Below, one piece after another: positions 33,184 through 43,654 of a DNA stretch of 64,000 nucleotides. The DNA is from Antilocapra americana (taxonomy: Eukaryota > Chordata > Mammalia > Artiodactyla > Antilocapridae): positions 34,805,405 to 34,869,404 of the forward strand of contig ML660201.1 in the NCBI GenBank assembly GCA_007570785.1, in the 5' to 3' direction. The position numbers and the translations under genes were made by a program. A model generated the notes under the pieces. It was not told the DNA's origin and searched no databases. It was given only the letters and a program-made list of their open reading frames with translations. The first letter of the stretch is position 1. Every line of letters begins with the position of its first letter.

Positions 33184-33684
33184 TCATCCCCTTCTCCTCC
33201 TGCCCTCAATCTTTGCCAGCATCAGGGTCTTTTCAAATGAGTCAACCCTTCGCATCAGGTGGCCAAAGTATTGGAGTTTCAGCTTGAACATCAGTCCTTC
33301 CAATGAACACCCAGGACTGATCTCCTTTAGAATGGACTGGTTGGATCTCCTTGCAGTCCAAGGGATTCTCAAGGGTCTTCTCCAACACCACAGTTCAAAA
33401 GCATCTATTCTTTGGCACTCAGCTTTCTTTATAGTCCAACTCTCAATTCCATACATGACTACTGGAAAAAGCATAGCCTTGACTAGACAGACCTTTGCTG
33501 GCAAAGCAATGTCTCTGCCTTTTAATATGCTGTCTAGGTTGGTCATAACTTTTCTTCCAAGGAGTAAGCGTCTTTTAATTTCATAGCTGCAATCACCATC
33601 TGCAGTGATTTTGGAGCCCAGGAAAATAAAGTCAGCCACTGTTTCCCCATCTATCTGCCATGAAGTGATGGGACCAGACGCCAT
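33184..33684 (-). pseudogene. BovB C-terminal coding remnant
   Basis: A 166-residue open stretch after the reverse transcriptase core. It carries the BovB C-terminal signature around residues 75-110 ('ESWTIKKAE', 'DAFELWCWRR', 'PWTARRSNQSIL') and the terminal 'KIEGRRRRG'. It is separated from the RT-encoding frame (33689-34267) by a frame change, so this copy cannot make a full protein. The function known for the family is LINE retrotransposition; this copy is inferred to be dead. Confidence 0.85.
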
Positions 33685-33688
33685 GATC

Positions 33689-34267
33689 TTAGCTTTCTGA
33701 ATGTTGCTTTAAGCCAACTTTTTCACTCTCCTCTTTCACTTTCATCAAGAGGCCCTTTAGTTCCTCTTCACTTTCTTCCATAAGGATGGTGTCATCTGCA
33801 TATCTGAGGTTATTGATATTTCTCCTGGCAAACTTGATTCCAGCTTGTGCTTCCTCCAGCCCAGCATTTTTCATGATGTACTCTGCATATAAGTTACATA
33901 AGCAGAGTGACAATATACAGCCTTGACATACTCCTTTTCCTATTTGGAACCAGTCTGTTCCATGTCCAGTTCCAACTGTTGCTTCCTGATGTGCATACAG
34001 GTTTCTCAAGAGGCAGGTCAGGAGGTTTGGTATTCCCATCTCTTTCAGAATTTTCCACAGTTTATTGTGATCCACACAGTCAAAAGCTTTGGCATAGTCA
34101 ATAAAGCAGAAATAGATGTTTTCCTGGTACTCTCTTGCTTTTTTGATGATCCATCGGATGTTGGCAATTTGATCTCTGGTTCCTCTGCCTTTTCTAAAAC
34201 CAGCTTGAACCTCTGGAATTTCACAGTTTATGTATTGCTGAAGCCTGGCTTGGAGAATTTTGAGCAC
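33689..34267 (-). pseudogene. BovB reverse transcriptase fragment
   Basis: A 192-residue open stretch with RT hallmarks. 'IDYAKAFD' is at residues 56-63 (motif A aspartate at 63), 'QGCILS' at 115-120 (motif B region) and 'YADD' at 156-159 (motif C, catalytic aspartates). The fragment lacks the N-terminal RT fingers upstream of 'MLKILQARLQ' and the endonuclease domain. The L1 insertion at 34447-35442 lies a short distance upstream in the sense direction and, with frame breaks, disables the element. Confidence 0.9.
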
Positions 34268-34446
34268 TACTTTACTATCGTGTGAGATGAGTGCAATTGT
34301 GCGGTAGTTTGAGCATTCTCTGGCATTGCCTTTCTTTGAGATTGGAATGAAAACTCCCCTTTTTCAGTCCTGTGGCCGCTGCTGAGTTTTCCAAATATGC
34401 TGGCATATTGAGTGCAGCACTTTCACAGCATCATCTTTCAGGATTT

Positions 34447-35442
34447 TTTTTTTAATTTTCTTTACTTTATTGTGTTGGTTTTGCCATACAATGACATGAA
34501 ACCGCCATGGGTCTACATATGCTCCCCCTCCAGAACCCCCCTCCCTCCTCCCTCCTGATTCCCTCCCCCTGGGACATCTCGGTGCACCAGCCCCAAGCAT
34601 CAATCCTGGGCTGGCGATTGATTTCACATATGATAATTAACATGTTTCAATGACATTCTCCCATATCATCCCACTCTTGCCCTCTTCCACAGAGTCCACA
34701 AGTCTGTTCTATACATCTGCGTTTCTTTTGCTATCTTGCATGCAGGGTTCTCCCTGCCATCTTTCTAAATTCCATATATATGCGTTAGTATACTGTATTG
34801 TTGTTTTTCCTTCTGGCTTACTTCACTCTGGATAATAGGCTCCAGTTCCATCCACCTGAGTAGAACTGATTCAAATGAATTTTTTTTTAATGCTGAGTAA
34901 TATTCCATTGTGTATATGTACCACCGCTTTCTTATCCATTCGTCAGTTGATGGGCATCTGGGTTGCTTCCATGTCCTGGCTATTGTGAACAATGCGGCGA
35001 TGAACATTGGGGTACACGTGTCTCTTTCAATTCTGGTTTCCTCACTGTGTATGCCCAGCAGTGGGATTTCTGGGTCATATGGCAGGTCTATTTGCAGTTT
35101 TTTAAGGAATCTCCACACTGTTTTCCATAGTGGCTGTACTAGTTTGCATTCCCACCAGCAGTGTAAGAGGGTTCCCTTTTCTCCACATCCTCTCCAGGAT
35201 TTATTGCTTGTAGATTTTTGGATTGCAGCCATTCTGACTGGTGGTACCTCATTGTGGTTTTGATTTGCATTTCTCTGATAATGAGTGATGTTGAGCATCT
35301 TTTCATGTGTTTGTTAGCCATTTTTATGTCTTCTTTGGAGAAATGTCTGTTAAGTTCTTTGGCCCACTTTTTGATTGGGTCGTTTATTTTTCTCGAATGG
35401 AGCTGCAGGAGTTGCTTGTATATTTTTGAGATTTTCTGTTTG
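34447..35442 (-). mobile_element. L1 LINE inserted in BovB, 5'-truncated
   Basis: The T-run at the left is the antisense poly-A tail. Next come the bovine-type L1 3' UTR ('tgttggttttgccatacaat', 'agtgccaag'-type region replaced by 'ccccaagcatcaatcctggg') and the ORF2 C-terminus (antisense frame 34765-35298). It is flanked by a perfect 15-bp target-site duplication at 34432-34446 and 35443-35457, which is BovB sequence. At about 1 kb it is strongly 5'-truncated, and it post-dates the BovB it interrupts. Confidence 0.96.
34765..35298 (-). pseudogene. L1 ORF2 C-terminal fragment
   Basis: A 177-residue open stretch that corresponds to the end of L1 ORF2 after the reverse transcriptase. It carries a Cys-His arrangement ('[15 protein letters not shown]', about residues 37-51) typical of the L1 C-terminal cysteine-rich region, then '[10 protein letters not shown]' and 'YYSALKK'. 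The reading frame is preserved over this length, suggesting a fairly recent insertion. It has no promoter, endonuclease or reverse transcriptase and cannot act on its own. Confidence 0.85.
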
Positions 35443-35929
35443 CATCTTTCAGGATTTGAAATAGCTCAACTGGAATTCCATCACCTCCATTTTCTTTGTT
35501 CTTAGTGATGCTTCATACCATCATGATTATCTGGGTCGTGAATATCTTTTTTGTACAGTTCTTCTGTGTATTCTTGCCACTTGGTCTTAATATCTTCTGC
35601 TTCTGTTAGGTCCCTACCATTTCTGTCCTTTATTGAGCCCATCTTTGCATGAAATGTTCCCTTGGTATCTCTAATTTTCTTGAAGAGATCTCTAGTCTTT
35701 CCCATTCTATTGTTTTCCTCTATTTCTTTGCATTGATAACTGAGGAAGGCTTTCTTGTCTCTCCTTGCTATTCTTTGGAACTCTGCATTCAAATGGGAAT
35801 ATCTTTCCTTTTCTCCTTTGCTTTTCACTTCCTTTCTTTTCACAGCTATTTGTAAGCCCTTCTCAGATAGACCTTTTGCTTTTCCACATTTCTTTTTCTT
35901 GGGGATGGTCTTGATTCCTGTCTCCTGTG

Positions 35930-36268
35930 CCAAAACAATCTAAGCCTGTGATGTTAAATAATGTTGACTCAAGACTTTGTGAAAATTAAAATTATAGAAC
36001 AAGAAGATAAAATTTGCCCTAAGAGTACAGATAAAGTCACCTTTCTTGTTTGAATATCTCTAGTCTTATCTACTCTACAATCATTATTCAATTGTACAGT
36101 GCAAAGAGATGCTAAAACATTCACAGAAATTTACTTCAAACCAGATGATGAGGTATTCTTTCCGTGTCTGCTATGCATAAAGCCTTGCAATTAAGCTCTA
36201 GCTCATAGGGTCATTTCGGCCTCACTGGAATTCAAGATTGTGCTGCCTGTCGATTTTCTAGAGTGGTC
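35930..36268. other. non-coding stretch, nothing recognised
   Basis: No gene or repeat recognised between the BovB truncation point and the next SINE. Confidence 0.4.
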
Positions 36269-36280
36269 AGAGTGGTAAAT

Positions 36281-36479
36281 GGGCTTCCCTTGTTGCTCAG
36301 CTGGTAAAGAATCCGCCTGCAGTGCGGGAGACCTGGGTTTGATCCCTGGGTTGGGAAGATCCTCTGGAGAAGGAAAAGGCTATCCACTCCAGTATTCTGG
36401 CCTAGAGAATTTCATGGACTGTATAGTCCATGGGATCGCAGAGAGTCGGACATGACTGAGCGACTTTCACTTCACTTCA
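36281..36479 (+). mobile_element. Bov-tA SINE
   Basis: Full-length sense Bov-tA with tRNA-derived head ('gggcttcccttgttgctcag', 'gggtttgatcc') and Bov-A unit. Flanked by a 12-bp target-site duplication with one mismatch, 36269-36280 and 36480-36491. Confidence 0.95.
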
Positions 36480-36674
36480 AGAGTGGTGAATAATAGCTCT
36501 TCCCTTATCCAAACAAAATTTCTCCTAAATTCTTAATATTTCAGCTTTCAAATTCAGAAGGATTTATTAATTTATTTTTATTTTTGCTTATCAATATCTG
36601 AAGTCCCAATTCATGTGTTAGTGAATGAGATGTTTGCCTTCAAGTTCAGTGAGTTTTCCCTTACTCAAAATGTG

Positions 36675-36790
36675 CTGTGCTTAGTCACTCAGTCATGTCC
36701 AACTCTTTGCAGCTCCAAGGACTGCAGCCTGCCAGGCTCCTCTGTCCATGGAGCTTCTCCAGGCAAGGATACTGGAGTGGGTTTGCATGG
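36675..36790 (-). mobile_element. Bov-A SINE unit
   Basis: One antisense Bov-A unit ('cttagtcactcagtcatgtc' to 'gatactggagtgggtttgc') without the tRNA head. Nearby 36791-36999 shows nothing recognised. Confidence 0.9.
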
Positions 36791-36999
36791 GACAACAAAC
36801 TCTGATAAGGAGTAACAAAGCATTGTGAGAGGGGGAGAAGTCTAGGGGTCACACCACTAGGGACTATAGGAGAACCAGAGAGAAGCAACAATAGCACAGA
36901 AAGGCCTAAAAAGTGGGATGCTCCTTCAAGGACAGAATGCTGCACCAGGAATGATGACAGCGATGACTGCTACTAGCAGCATTTTTGAGTAACTAATGT

Positions 37000-37200
37000 C
37001 CCAAGATTGTACTCAGCCTTTTACATTCATTATCTCACTAAATCCTCAAATTAACAGGCATTCTCTACTGCTTGTTTTTCAGTTGAGAATACCGGGCCTC
37101 AGAGAGGTCAATAAACTTGCCAGAGGACATAACTGAGAAGTGGCAGAGCCAGGATTCAAACCTAAGTGTGCCTCCAGAGTTCAAATTCTTATTCACTACA
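37000..37200 (-). mobile_element. MIR SINE relic
   Basis: Antisense MIR: 'cctcagagaggtcaataaac', 'ttgccagaggacataactga', 'agtggcagagccaggattca', 'aacctaag'. The Bov-A 3' part follows closely. Confidence 0.7.
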
Positions 37201-37245
37201 TTCAAATCCCTCACAAATACAGATTTCACAAATCCTAGGATTGAC

Positions 37246-37363
37246 AAGATCCCCTGGAGAAGGGAGAGGCTACCCAATGTAGTGTTCTGGCCTAGAGAAT
37301 TTTATGGACTATACCCATGGGGTCACAAAGAGTTGGGCATGACTGAGCAACTTTCACTTTCAC
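37246..37363 (+). mobile_element. Bov-tA/Bov-A 3' part
   Basis: 5'-truncated sense SINE starting at 'gatcccctggagaaggga' and ending 'gactgagcaactttcacttt'. The tRNA-derived head is missing. Confidence 0.9.
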
Positions 37364-37439
37364 AACTTTCAGGGTTGCCACTGCTTAGATCGTGACAGCA
37401 CAGGGGTGTGGATTTAGTCTCCCCTTGATCAGCAGCACC

Positions 37440-38110
37440 TCATGTATCTACCCCAAGTCAAAATCTAGGAGCCTCCCTGAATGACTCTATTCTGCTTTTA
37501 CCCTCTGCAGCTTCCAGTCCATCTTGTCAGTTCTACTTCCAAAGATTTTCCCAAATCTGACTACCACTCTCCAGCTCCACTGTGTTGTCCTGGACCCCTG
37601 AAGCCATCATCCTAGACTACTAAGATGGTCTCCATGCTTTCGCACTCAACTTCCTATTCATCCTGCTAGAGCAATATTTTCTTTTTTTAAGTAAAGTGTA
37701 TTATGACACTACCCTGTTTAGAATCCTCCAATAGCTTTCCATTACTTGTAGAATAAGAGTAATATTTTCCACAGTTTGCCAGGTCCTTCAGCATCTGCTC
37801 TGTCTACTTCGTATCCATCTCCAATAACTCATCCTAATTCACTTTAATCCAGTTACAGTCATCCTTCTGTCCCTTGACAGTGCCAAAATGGGTTCCGTGC
37901 TGGAGCCATTGTTCCTCCCTCTGATAAGTGTGCTTTTCCTCCACGTCTTTGTCAGATAGGCTCTTGTTTGTCACTCATATTCGAGTTAAAACATCATTTC
38001 CTTCACGAATCCTTCTTTGAACCTCCAGTCTCATGGTCCCCATCCTCCTAGAAACCTTGTTTTTGTTCTCTCATAAAACTTATCACTACTGATAGTATGC
38101 CAGTATTACA
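37440..38110 (+). mobile_element. L2 LINE, long sense copy
   Basis: Sense orientation of the same family as the copies at 25 and 29 kb: 'agaatcctccaatagctttc', 'ccattacttgtagaataaga', 'ccaggtccttcagcatctgc', 'cgagttaaaacatcatttcc', 'cataaaacttatcactact'. The last roughly 200 bp of the L2 3' terminus are missing. Confidence 0.7.
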
Positions 38111-39079
38111 TAGCTCTTATCTGCCGCTCCCAATTTCAAATATAATGTCTATGACAGTGGGTCCTAGTCTGTCTCCACACCACCACCATGCCCCCCTACC
38201 ATTTTCCAACACTAATAACACTACCTGGAAAACATTGGTTTCTCACAAAATACCAAAGATTGTATGCATGAGTGAATAAATGAATGGAGAAAGTAAGGCT
38301 TAGAAAAACTAAGTGGCACTTAATCTGTGGTTTCTTGGCCAGTACAGGATAAAGCCAGGACCAGCAAGCTAAGGCCCTGAGATCTGGAAGTGCTAGGAAA
38401 CACAGAGTTCAAAGGATCAGCAGAAAGTTGGTATTCAAATCTTAAGAGAGTATGATTTTGAAGAGAGGTCATTGAGAGTGGGACCATCTAAGATGAGGGA
38501 ACAGCATAGGCAAAAGCAGAGACATGGAGAGACTTACTGCTAGCATTTTCCCCTCCAAGAACAAAATATCAAATAGGCTGAGATAAGCAAGGAAGAGAAA
38601 GAGGTTGACACTACAGCCTCCTACTCTATAGCCTTCAAGCTTGTGGGAGAGTTTTGCAACTGACACTGAAGAGTTTAGAGATTCTTAATTGTACCTTTTT
38701 ATTTTTTAGCTCATCTATTGCCTTGCCTAGCCTACTTCTGTTCTGCCTCCATTAGGGAGCTCTCATGCAACTCAAATTTAATTACCACTAGTTTGCTTTA
38801 GACTCTGACAATGCAGTTACATTAAAATCTGATGGTGGGTGGGAATGAGTGGGTGTCAAGAGATGTAGGTTCTTAATTTACTTTGGGGCATGGAGCAGCT
38901 GTTTTCACCTCTATATATCTCAGTGTACTCACCTAGTAAGATCTAGCTACATGTTAAATTTCTAAAACTCTGTGGTTTGGTGTAGAGAATTGGTTACCCG
39001 TCAGTGAGTCCTCAGGTCATTTATTTATCTGTTCATGCATGCCATGTTTAGTGGTTCTCTTCTTTTATGGGGAATGTAT
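38111..39079. other. non-coding stretch, mostly unrecognised
   Basis: No gene. A weak MIR-like run about 38865-38985 ('tctcagtgtactcacctagt'); the rest is not recognised. Confidence 0.35.
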
Positions 39080-39345
39080 TCACTTCTTAGAATTGCCATA
39101 ACACACTACCACAAATTGGGTGGCTTAAAACAGTCAGAATTTACTTTCTCATAATTTTGGAGGCCAGCAGTCCTGAATCAAGGTTTTGATGGGAGTATAC
39201 TTCCTCCAGTGTTCTTAAGGAGAATTCTTTTTGCCTCTTGCAATTTCTGATGGCTCCAGGTATTCCTTGGCTTGAGAAAGTAGAATTCCAGTCTCTGCCT
39301 CTATGTCCATATGACCTTTTACTCTGTGTGTTTTTCTGTGCCCTT
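39080..39345 (+). mobile_element. ancient mammalian interspersed repeat, family unassigned
   Basis: Matches a common old eutherian repeat by 'ccataacacactaccacaaa', 'ttgggtggcttaaaacagtc', 'ctcataattttggaggccag' and later 'attccttggcttgagaaa'. I cannot name the family with certainty. Confidence 0.5.
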
Positions 39346-39467
39346 TTTCTTGGCTCAAAACCTGCTTCCACCACTTCCTCAGTGTGTGACTTTGAACATG
39401 GTACTCAACGTGATAATCTAGTGTTTTCAGAGGATTAAATATGACTGTATACATATATGTGTGTGTA

Positions 39468-39677
39468 AAGTGAAAGTGAAGTCGCTCAGTCGTGTCCGAC
39501 TCTTTGTGACCCCATGGACTATAGCCCGCTAGACTCCTCTGTCCATGGGATTTTCCAGGCAAGAATACTGGAGTGGTTTGCCATTTCCTTCTCCAGGGGG
39601 TCTTCCCGACTCAGGGATCAAACCTCGGTTTCCCTCACTGTGGGCAGACTCTTTACCATCTGAGCCACCAGGGAAGC
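39468..39677 (-). mobile_element. Bov-tA SINE, first of a tandem pair
   Basis: Antisense full-length Bov-tA ('gaagtcgctcagtcgtgtcc' to 'tgagccaccagggaagct'), followed directly by (TG)n and a second antisense Bov-tA. Confidence 0.95.

Positions 39678-39706
<29 letters not shown>
39678..39706. repeat. (TG)n microsatellite between two Bov-tA copies
   Basis: About 14 TG units; a shorter TG run also precedes the first Bov-tA at about 39459-39466. Confidence 0.97.
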
Positions 39707-39708
<2 letters not shown>

Positions 39709-39714
39709 TCGAAA

Positions 39715-39912
39715 GTGAAAAAGTGTCAGTCACTCAGTCGTGCCTGACTCTTTGTGATTCCATGGACTGTAGCCTACCAGGCTCCTCTGTCCATGGAATT
39801 CTTCAGACAAGAATATTGGAGTGGATTGCCATTCCCTTCTCCAGGGGATCGATCCAGGGATTGAACCCAAGTCTTCTGCATTGCCGGCAGATTCTTTATC
39901 ATCTGAGTCACC
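39715..39912 (-). mobile_element. Bov-tA SINE, second of a tandem pair
   Basis: Antisense Bov-tA ('cagtcactcagtcgtgcctg' to 'atcatctgagtcaccatg'). The open frame 39573-39998 reads across both copies and the microsatellite and is not a gene. Confidence 0.95.
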
Positions 39913-40678
39913 ATGTGTATATTTCACAAAGAAGAGTGACAGTAGTTAACTGGGAAATTAAAACCCCAAAAAACTCACCATGGATAAAATGGGTTTGAAG
40001 TACCCAGACCTTATTCTCTGCATTGATCACATGATCCAGATCAATGTTCAGTTGCCAACTTAATGACATCCCAATAGAAAAAGGCAGCATTTAAGATTCA
40101 TTCAATACCCTTTACTCTCTAATGGGCAGTTTCAGATTCACCCAGCACTGTTGGAAAGATAGTTAATATAGTAGATGTCTTAGTGTAAGAAGCTTATTAT
40201 GCTTAAAACAATCATTTTTATTCCTTAAAATTTTGACAGTAAAAATCAGAATCAAATTTGTAGAGATATTTGCTCCTAAGTTTGCATGGTTTATACACAG
40301 AACCTCAAAGAAGGCATACCCTGATCACCATAGCCCAGAGGATTTCTATAGCTGAAGCAGCTGCAGTTTCCTGCTAAGATACAGGACCTGGTGTCTGCTT
40401 GCTTCTCTAGCCTTGTGTTTTGTGCATTCATTCAGTACCTATTCTGGAGCAACAAGGCTGATATGTTTTGTGCCATGCAATCTTTTAGACATTGAGCACA
40501 CTTCCAGTAACTTGCCAGTGTTTTCAAATAAAGAATTTTCTAGAAGTTTTGAGCTCTATCACAGAATCCCAAGGAACTGATTCATGGCCTCTTTAGGCTA
40601 ATACATGACATGATCTCTCAAAACACAGTCCTAACATGACAGACATGTTCTGTCTCTTCTAGAAAATTATACACTCAT
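39913..40678. other. non-coding stretch, nothing recognised
   Basis: No gene or repeat recognised. Confidence 0.4.
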
Positions 40679-40689
40679 AGTATTACATC

Positions 40690-40822
40690 TGGAGAAGGCA
40701 ATGGCAACCCACTCCAGTGTTCTTGCCTGGAGAATCCCAGGGACAGCGGAGCCTGGTGGGCTGCCATCTATGAGGTCGCACAGAGTCGGACACGACTGAA
40801 GCAACTTGGCTGCGGCAGCAGC
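40690..40822 (+). mobile_element. Bov-A SINE monomer
   Basis: A single sense Bov-A unit with a (GCAGCA)-type tail. Flanked by an 11-bp target-site duplication with one mismatch (40679-40689 and 40823-40833). It resembles the second half of Bov-A2 standing alone. Confidence 0.93.
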
Positions 40823-40833
40823 AGTATTGCATC

Positions 40834-43451
40834 AAGAGGAGGAAGAGTAGTGTGTGATTTCTGAGAGTGGACTGGAGAAGGCTATTGATTTGGAGCTTAT
40901 CAGTTATTTCCCCAGGTGTTCAGATTTGCTCTGTGTCACTGTCCTTGTGTAGCCATTAAGATCCTGACATTGGAGCAAACGCCTTAATTTGTATTACCCG
41001 AGCGTTCCGGAGACCAAGGTTAGAGCATGGCCCCGGGACTTTTCCATTACCTTCATTTGACTTAAACCTCCATAATGATGGCAGCAACTGTGTCTGTCTT
41101 GTTTATCATCATATCTGCCTCCTGGGATAAAGTCAGTGTTCAGCAGCAAGGGTTCCTGTTGAAGAGATGAACAAGAAAGTAAAAATGGAAGGAAAAAAAG
41201 AAAGGAAAAAAGGAGAGGATTATATAAAATACTCATAACTGATCTATAGTCCTTGCTCAACTGTGACTTCCTGGCTGTCTGCTCTGTTGCTATTATCCTC
41301 ATCTTCTAGCTAATATTTTGTTGTGGTTTTAGATTTAGCTGCAGCTCACTCCAGTCTAGCCCTGCTTAACTTACAGCCTTGACTCCTACTAATTACCTCC
41401 TACCTTCTCTGTCTCCCAGTTTAAACTCCCAAGAGAAAATTACATTGGCTCATTTTCTCTGTGTCTCTCTTTTTTTTTTAAATCCTACCACGTCACCAAT
41501 CATTAGTCATTAATGGCTTGACTAAATTTATGTCAGATGCTCACCCTTAGGGCAATCAGATATGGCTACATTTATTAGGCAGTTTACAAGATATTTACTT
41601 TAGAAACATTTTCCAAAGAGAAACGTAAAGTTTCCAAGATGAGTCCACTCAATGGCATACCAGTTTTTAGCAACAGTAGCTCATTGCCATGTTGGCCGAT
41701 ATATTTTAAAAAGACAGATACATCTGAGAGCAAAATCATCTTATTAGAATGACAGAGAAAACAAGAAAATACATCATCCATATAGCTTAGGAGACTAAGC
41801 CTGACTCATTCCAAGAAAACTGTCCCAGTGGGAACACCTATAAAATCCTTTTTTTGTTCCTCCACTAGCCACTCTGCACTGTATCTATATCAGTGAATTA
41901 CAGTATTTTCACATAGCGAAAGTACCCATATAGGAGAATTTTCCAAATGTAAATATAATCAGCCCCATTTGAAAAGAACTTTATTGGCTTCTTTATTTCT
42001 CAGAGCACAACTTATACCATGTTCCCTGTTGCTTTGGCCACTGGCACCAGTGGAGAGAACCAGGCATGAAATAAATCGTCAGTTTCAAAGGTGTCATTGC
42101 CCTTTGGATAATAAAAAGTCCTAATGTTGGGGCAAACTTGAAAACAATCGATTTTTCTAATTTTAAATACTGATATATGTGTCTTAAGTGATGAATTTGT
42201 GACAACTAAGGGAGCAGCAAAGCTAAAATGCAATGAGTATGGTCCTTTTGTAATGATACCAGAATCTGTGCTCAACATGGACTGCATTCAATTCTCCAAA
42301 CCTCCCTTAAACTTACAAATGATATTTCATTTATTTTAAATCAATCAGGTGTCCCCAGAGGATTTCACCAGAAACCCAAATAGAATTACATAAACACACT
42401 AGGCTTCTTAACTACGCACATGTTATGCCAACAGAAAAATATATCTTAAGAGCGATGCAGAAAAAATAAAGGCTTATAAAATGCATTTTGGTGTCTTATG
42501 AATAGCAGTATCAGAATTAAAGTTGCATGTTGCATACATATACCTTAGCAAACGCACACACACAACAAAAACAAAGAATATGCAGAGAGAATATGAGTAG
42601 ATCCTTAGTGTAGTTGGAATTACCCAAGAGTACCCTCTCTTCATTTAAATGAAGTTTACTGTTTCATTTAGTCTTTGTTTCAGTAACATTAAATCCTAGA
42701 AAATGGCTAACTTCATCAGCACTAGGCAATGCAAGGGCCTGAGGATATAGTTAGTCTTTTATTTATTCATTAGATTTATATAGCATCTCTTTTCCAAAGA
42801 GCTCCAGGCACTGTAGAGAATGTTTAACTGATGTTGTCCAAGGTCTTACAGAAATGAGAAGTAGAACTGTGTCTCTAAGGAGAGGTGGCAAAAGAGAAGA
42901 GAAAACCAGAGGAAGAGGAAGAGGAAATGGAGAAGCCTATGATGAGGGGAGGACAGAACCATCTTTAAAATGCCAGTATGAAAATGTAATATTCCAATGC
43001 CAGCTCTCTGTAGTGGGTCCAAAAACGATATGATGACAGAAGTTCTCCTTCTATGAAGGGACACATTTGAATCTTTCTTAGAATGGCACACGTAGATTAA
43101 GATTCTAGGAATCTCATCTTTAACAGACATGTTAAATTCACAAGCTATATGCTGATAAACATTATTGGATTTAAACATGAAATTTTATGTCAGCACATTT
43201 TAATATGTCCTTATTTAATAAATAAAATTCCATCCCACTTCTCCTGGGTCTGATGTGACCAAGGTTTTTTTTCCCACACCATTTAGGAAGTTCTGAAAGT
43301 CAGAAAGGAGAATGGATAGACAATGGCAGAGTTGTTATTTATTAGATTATAGTAGTCTGCAGTTAACTGGAAACTCTGCTGTGGCATGCTTCTCCCATGT
43401 GGCATGCTCTTTCCCTGGGCAGACAAAAGTAGGGGGCACTTGGGGTGAATA
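40834..43451. other. non-coding stretch, largely repeat-free
   Basis: About 2.6 kb with no gene and no transposable element that I recognise. The part about 41980-42300 keeps CpGs ('aaatcgtcag', 'aacaatcgattt') and lacks repeats, so constraint is possible. Open frames (e.g. 42846-43178 antisense, 110 residues) show no known domain; that one overlaps a purine-rich run at 42886-42950. Confidence 0.4.
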
Positions 43452-43454
43452 GAA

Positions 43455-43648
43455 CTCTTCCCTGGTGGCTCAGGCTGTAAAGAATCTGCCTGCAATTTGG
43501 GTCAGGAAGATTCCCTGGAGAAGAGAATGGCTACGCACTCCAGTATTCTTGCCTGGAGAATTCCATGGACAGAGCAGCCTGGCAAGCTGCAATCCATGTT
43601 GTCGCAGAGTCAGACATAACTGGGCAACCAACACTTTCACTTCTTCAC
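43455..43648 (+). mobile_element. Bov-tA SINE
   Basis: Sense Bov-tA with a slightly shortened tRNA head ('tcttccctggtggctcaggc') and full Bov-A unit. A 6-bp direct repeat, 'atagaa', at 43449-43454 and 43649-43654 may be the target-site duplication. Confidence 0.92.
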
Positions 43649-43654
43649 ATAGAA

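Larger units (their letters stand above)
33039..35929 (-). mobile_element. BovB LINE, 5'-truncated, split by an L1
   Basis: Antisense BovB of the RTE clade. The 3' tail with tandem 'gttcagttcagtt' is at the left (33039). Reading in the sense direction from the right, the copy begins after the endonuclease region and runs through the reverse transcriptase to the C-terminal region. An L1 occupies 34447-35442. Without it, about 1.9 kb of BovB remain of a 3.3-kb element. Coding remnants are at 33184-33684 and 33689-34267 (antisense). Sequence upstream of the truncation is unrelated. Confidence 0.96.

Noticed and set aside
33140..33586. 148-codon plus-strand open frame
   Set aside because: It is the reverse strand of the BovB C-terminal coding region; the genuine remnant is on the minus strand.
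33923..34285. 120-codon plus-strand open frame
   Set aside because: Antisense shadow of the BovB reverse transcriptase fragment.
39573..39998. 141-codon open frame
   Set aside because: It reads through two antisense Bov-tA SINEs and a (TG)n tract; the valine-cysteine run is the microsatellite. Not a gene.
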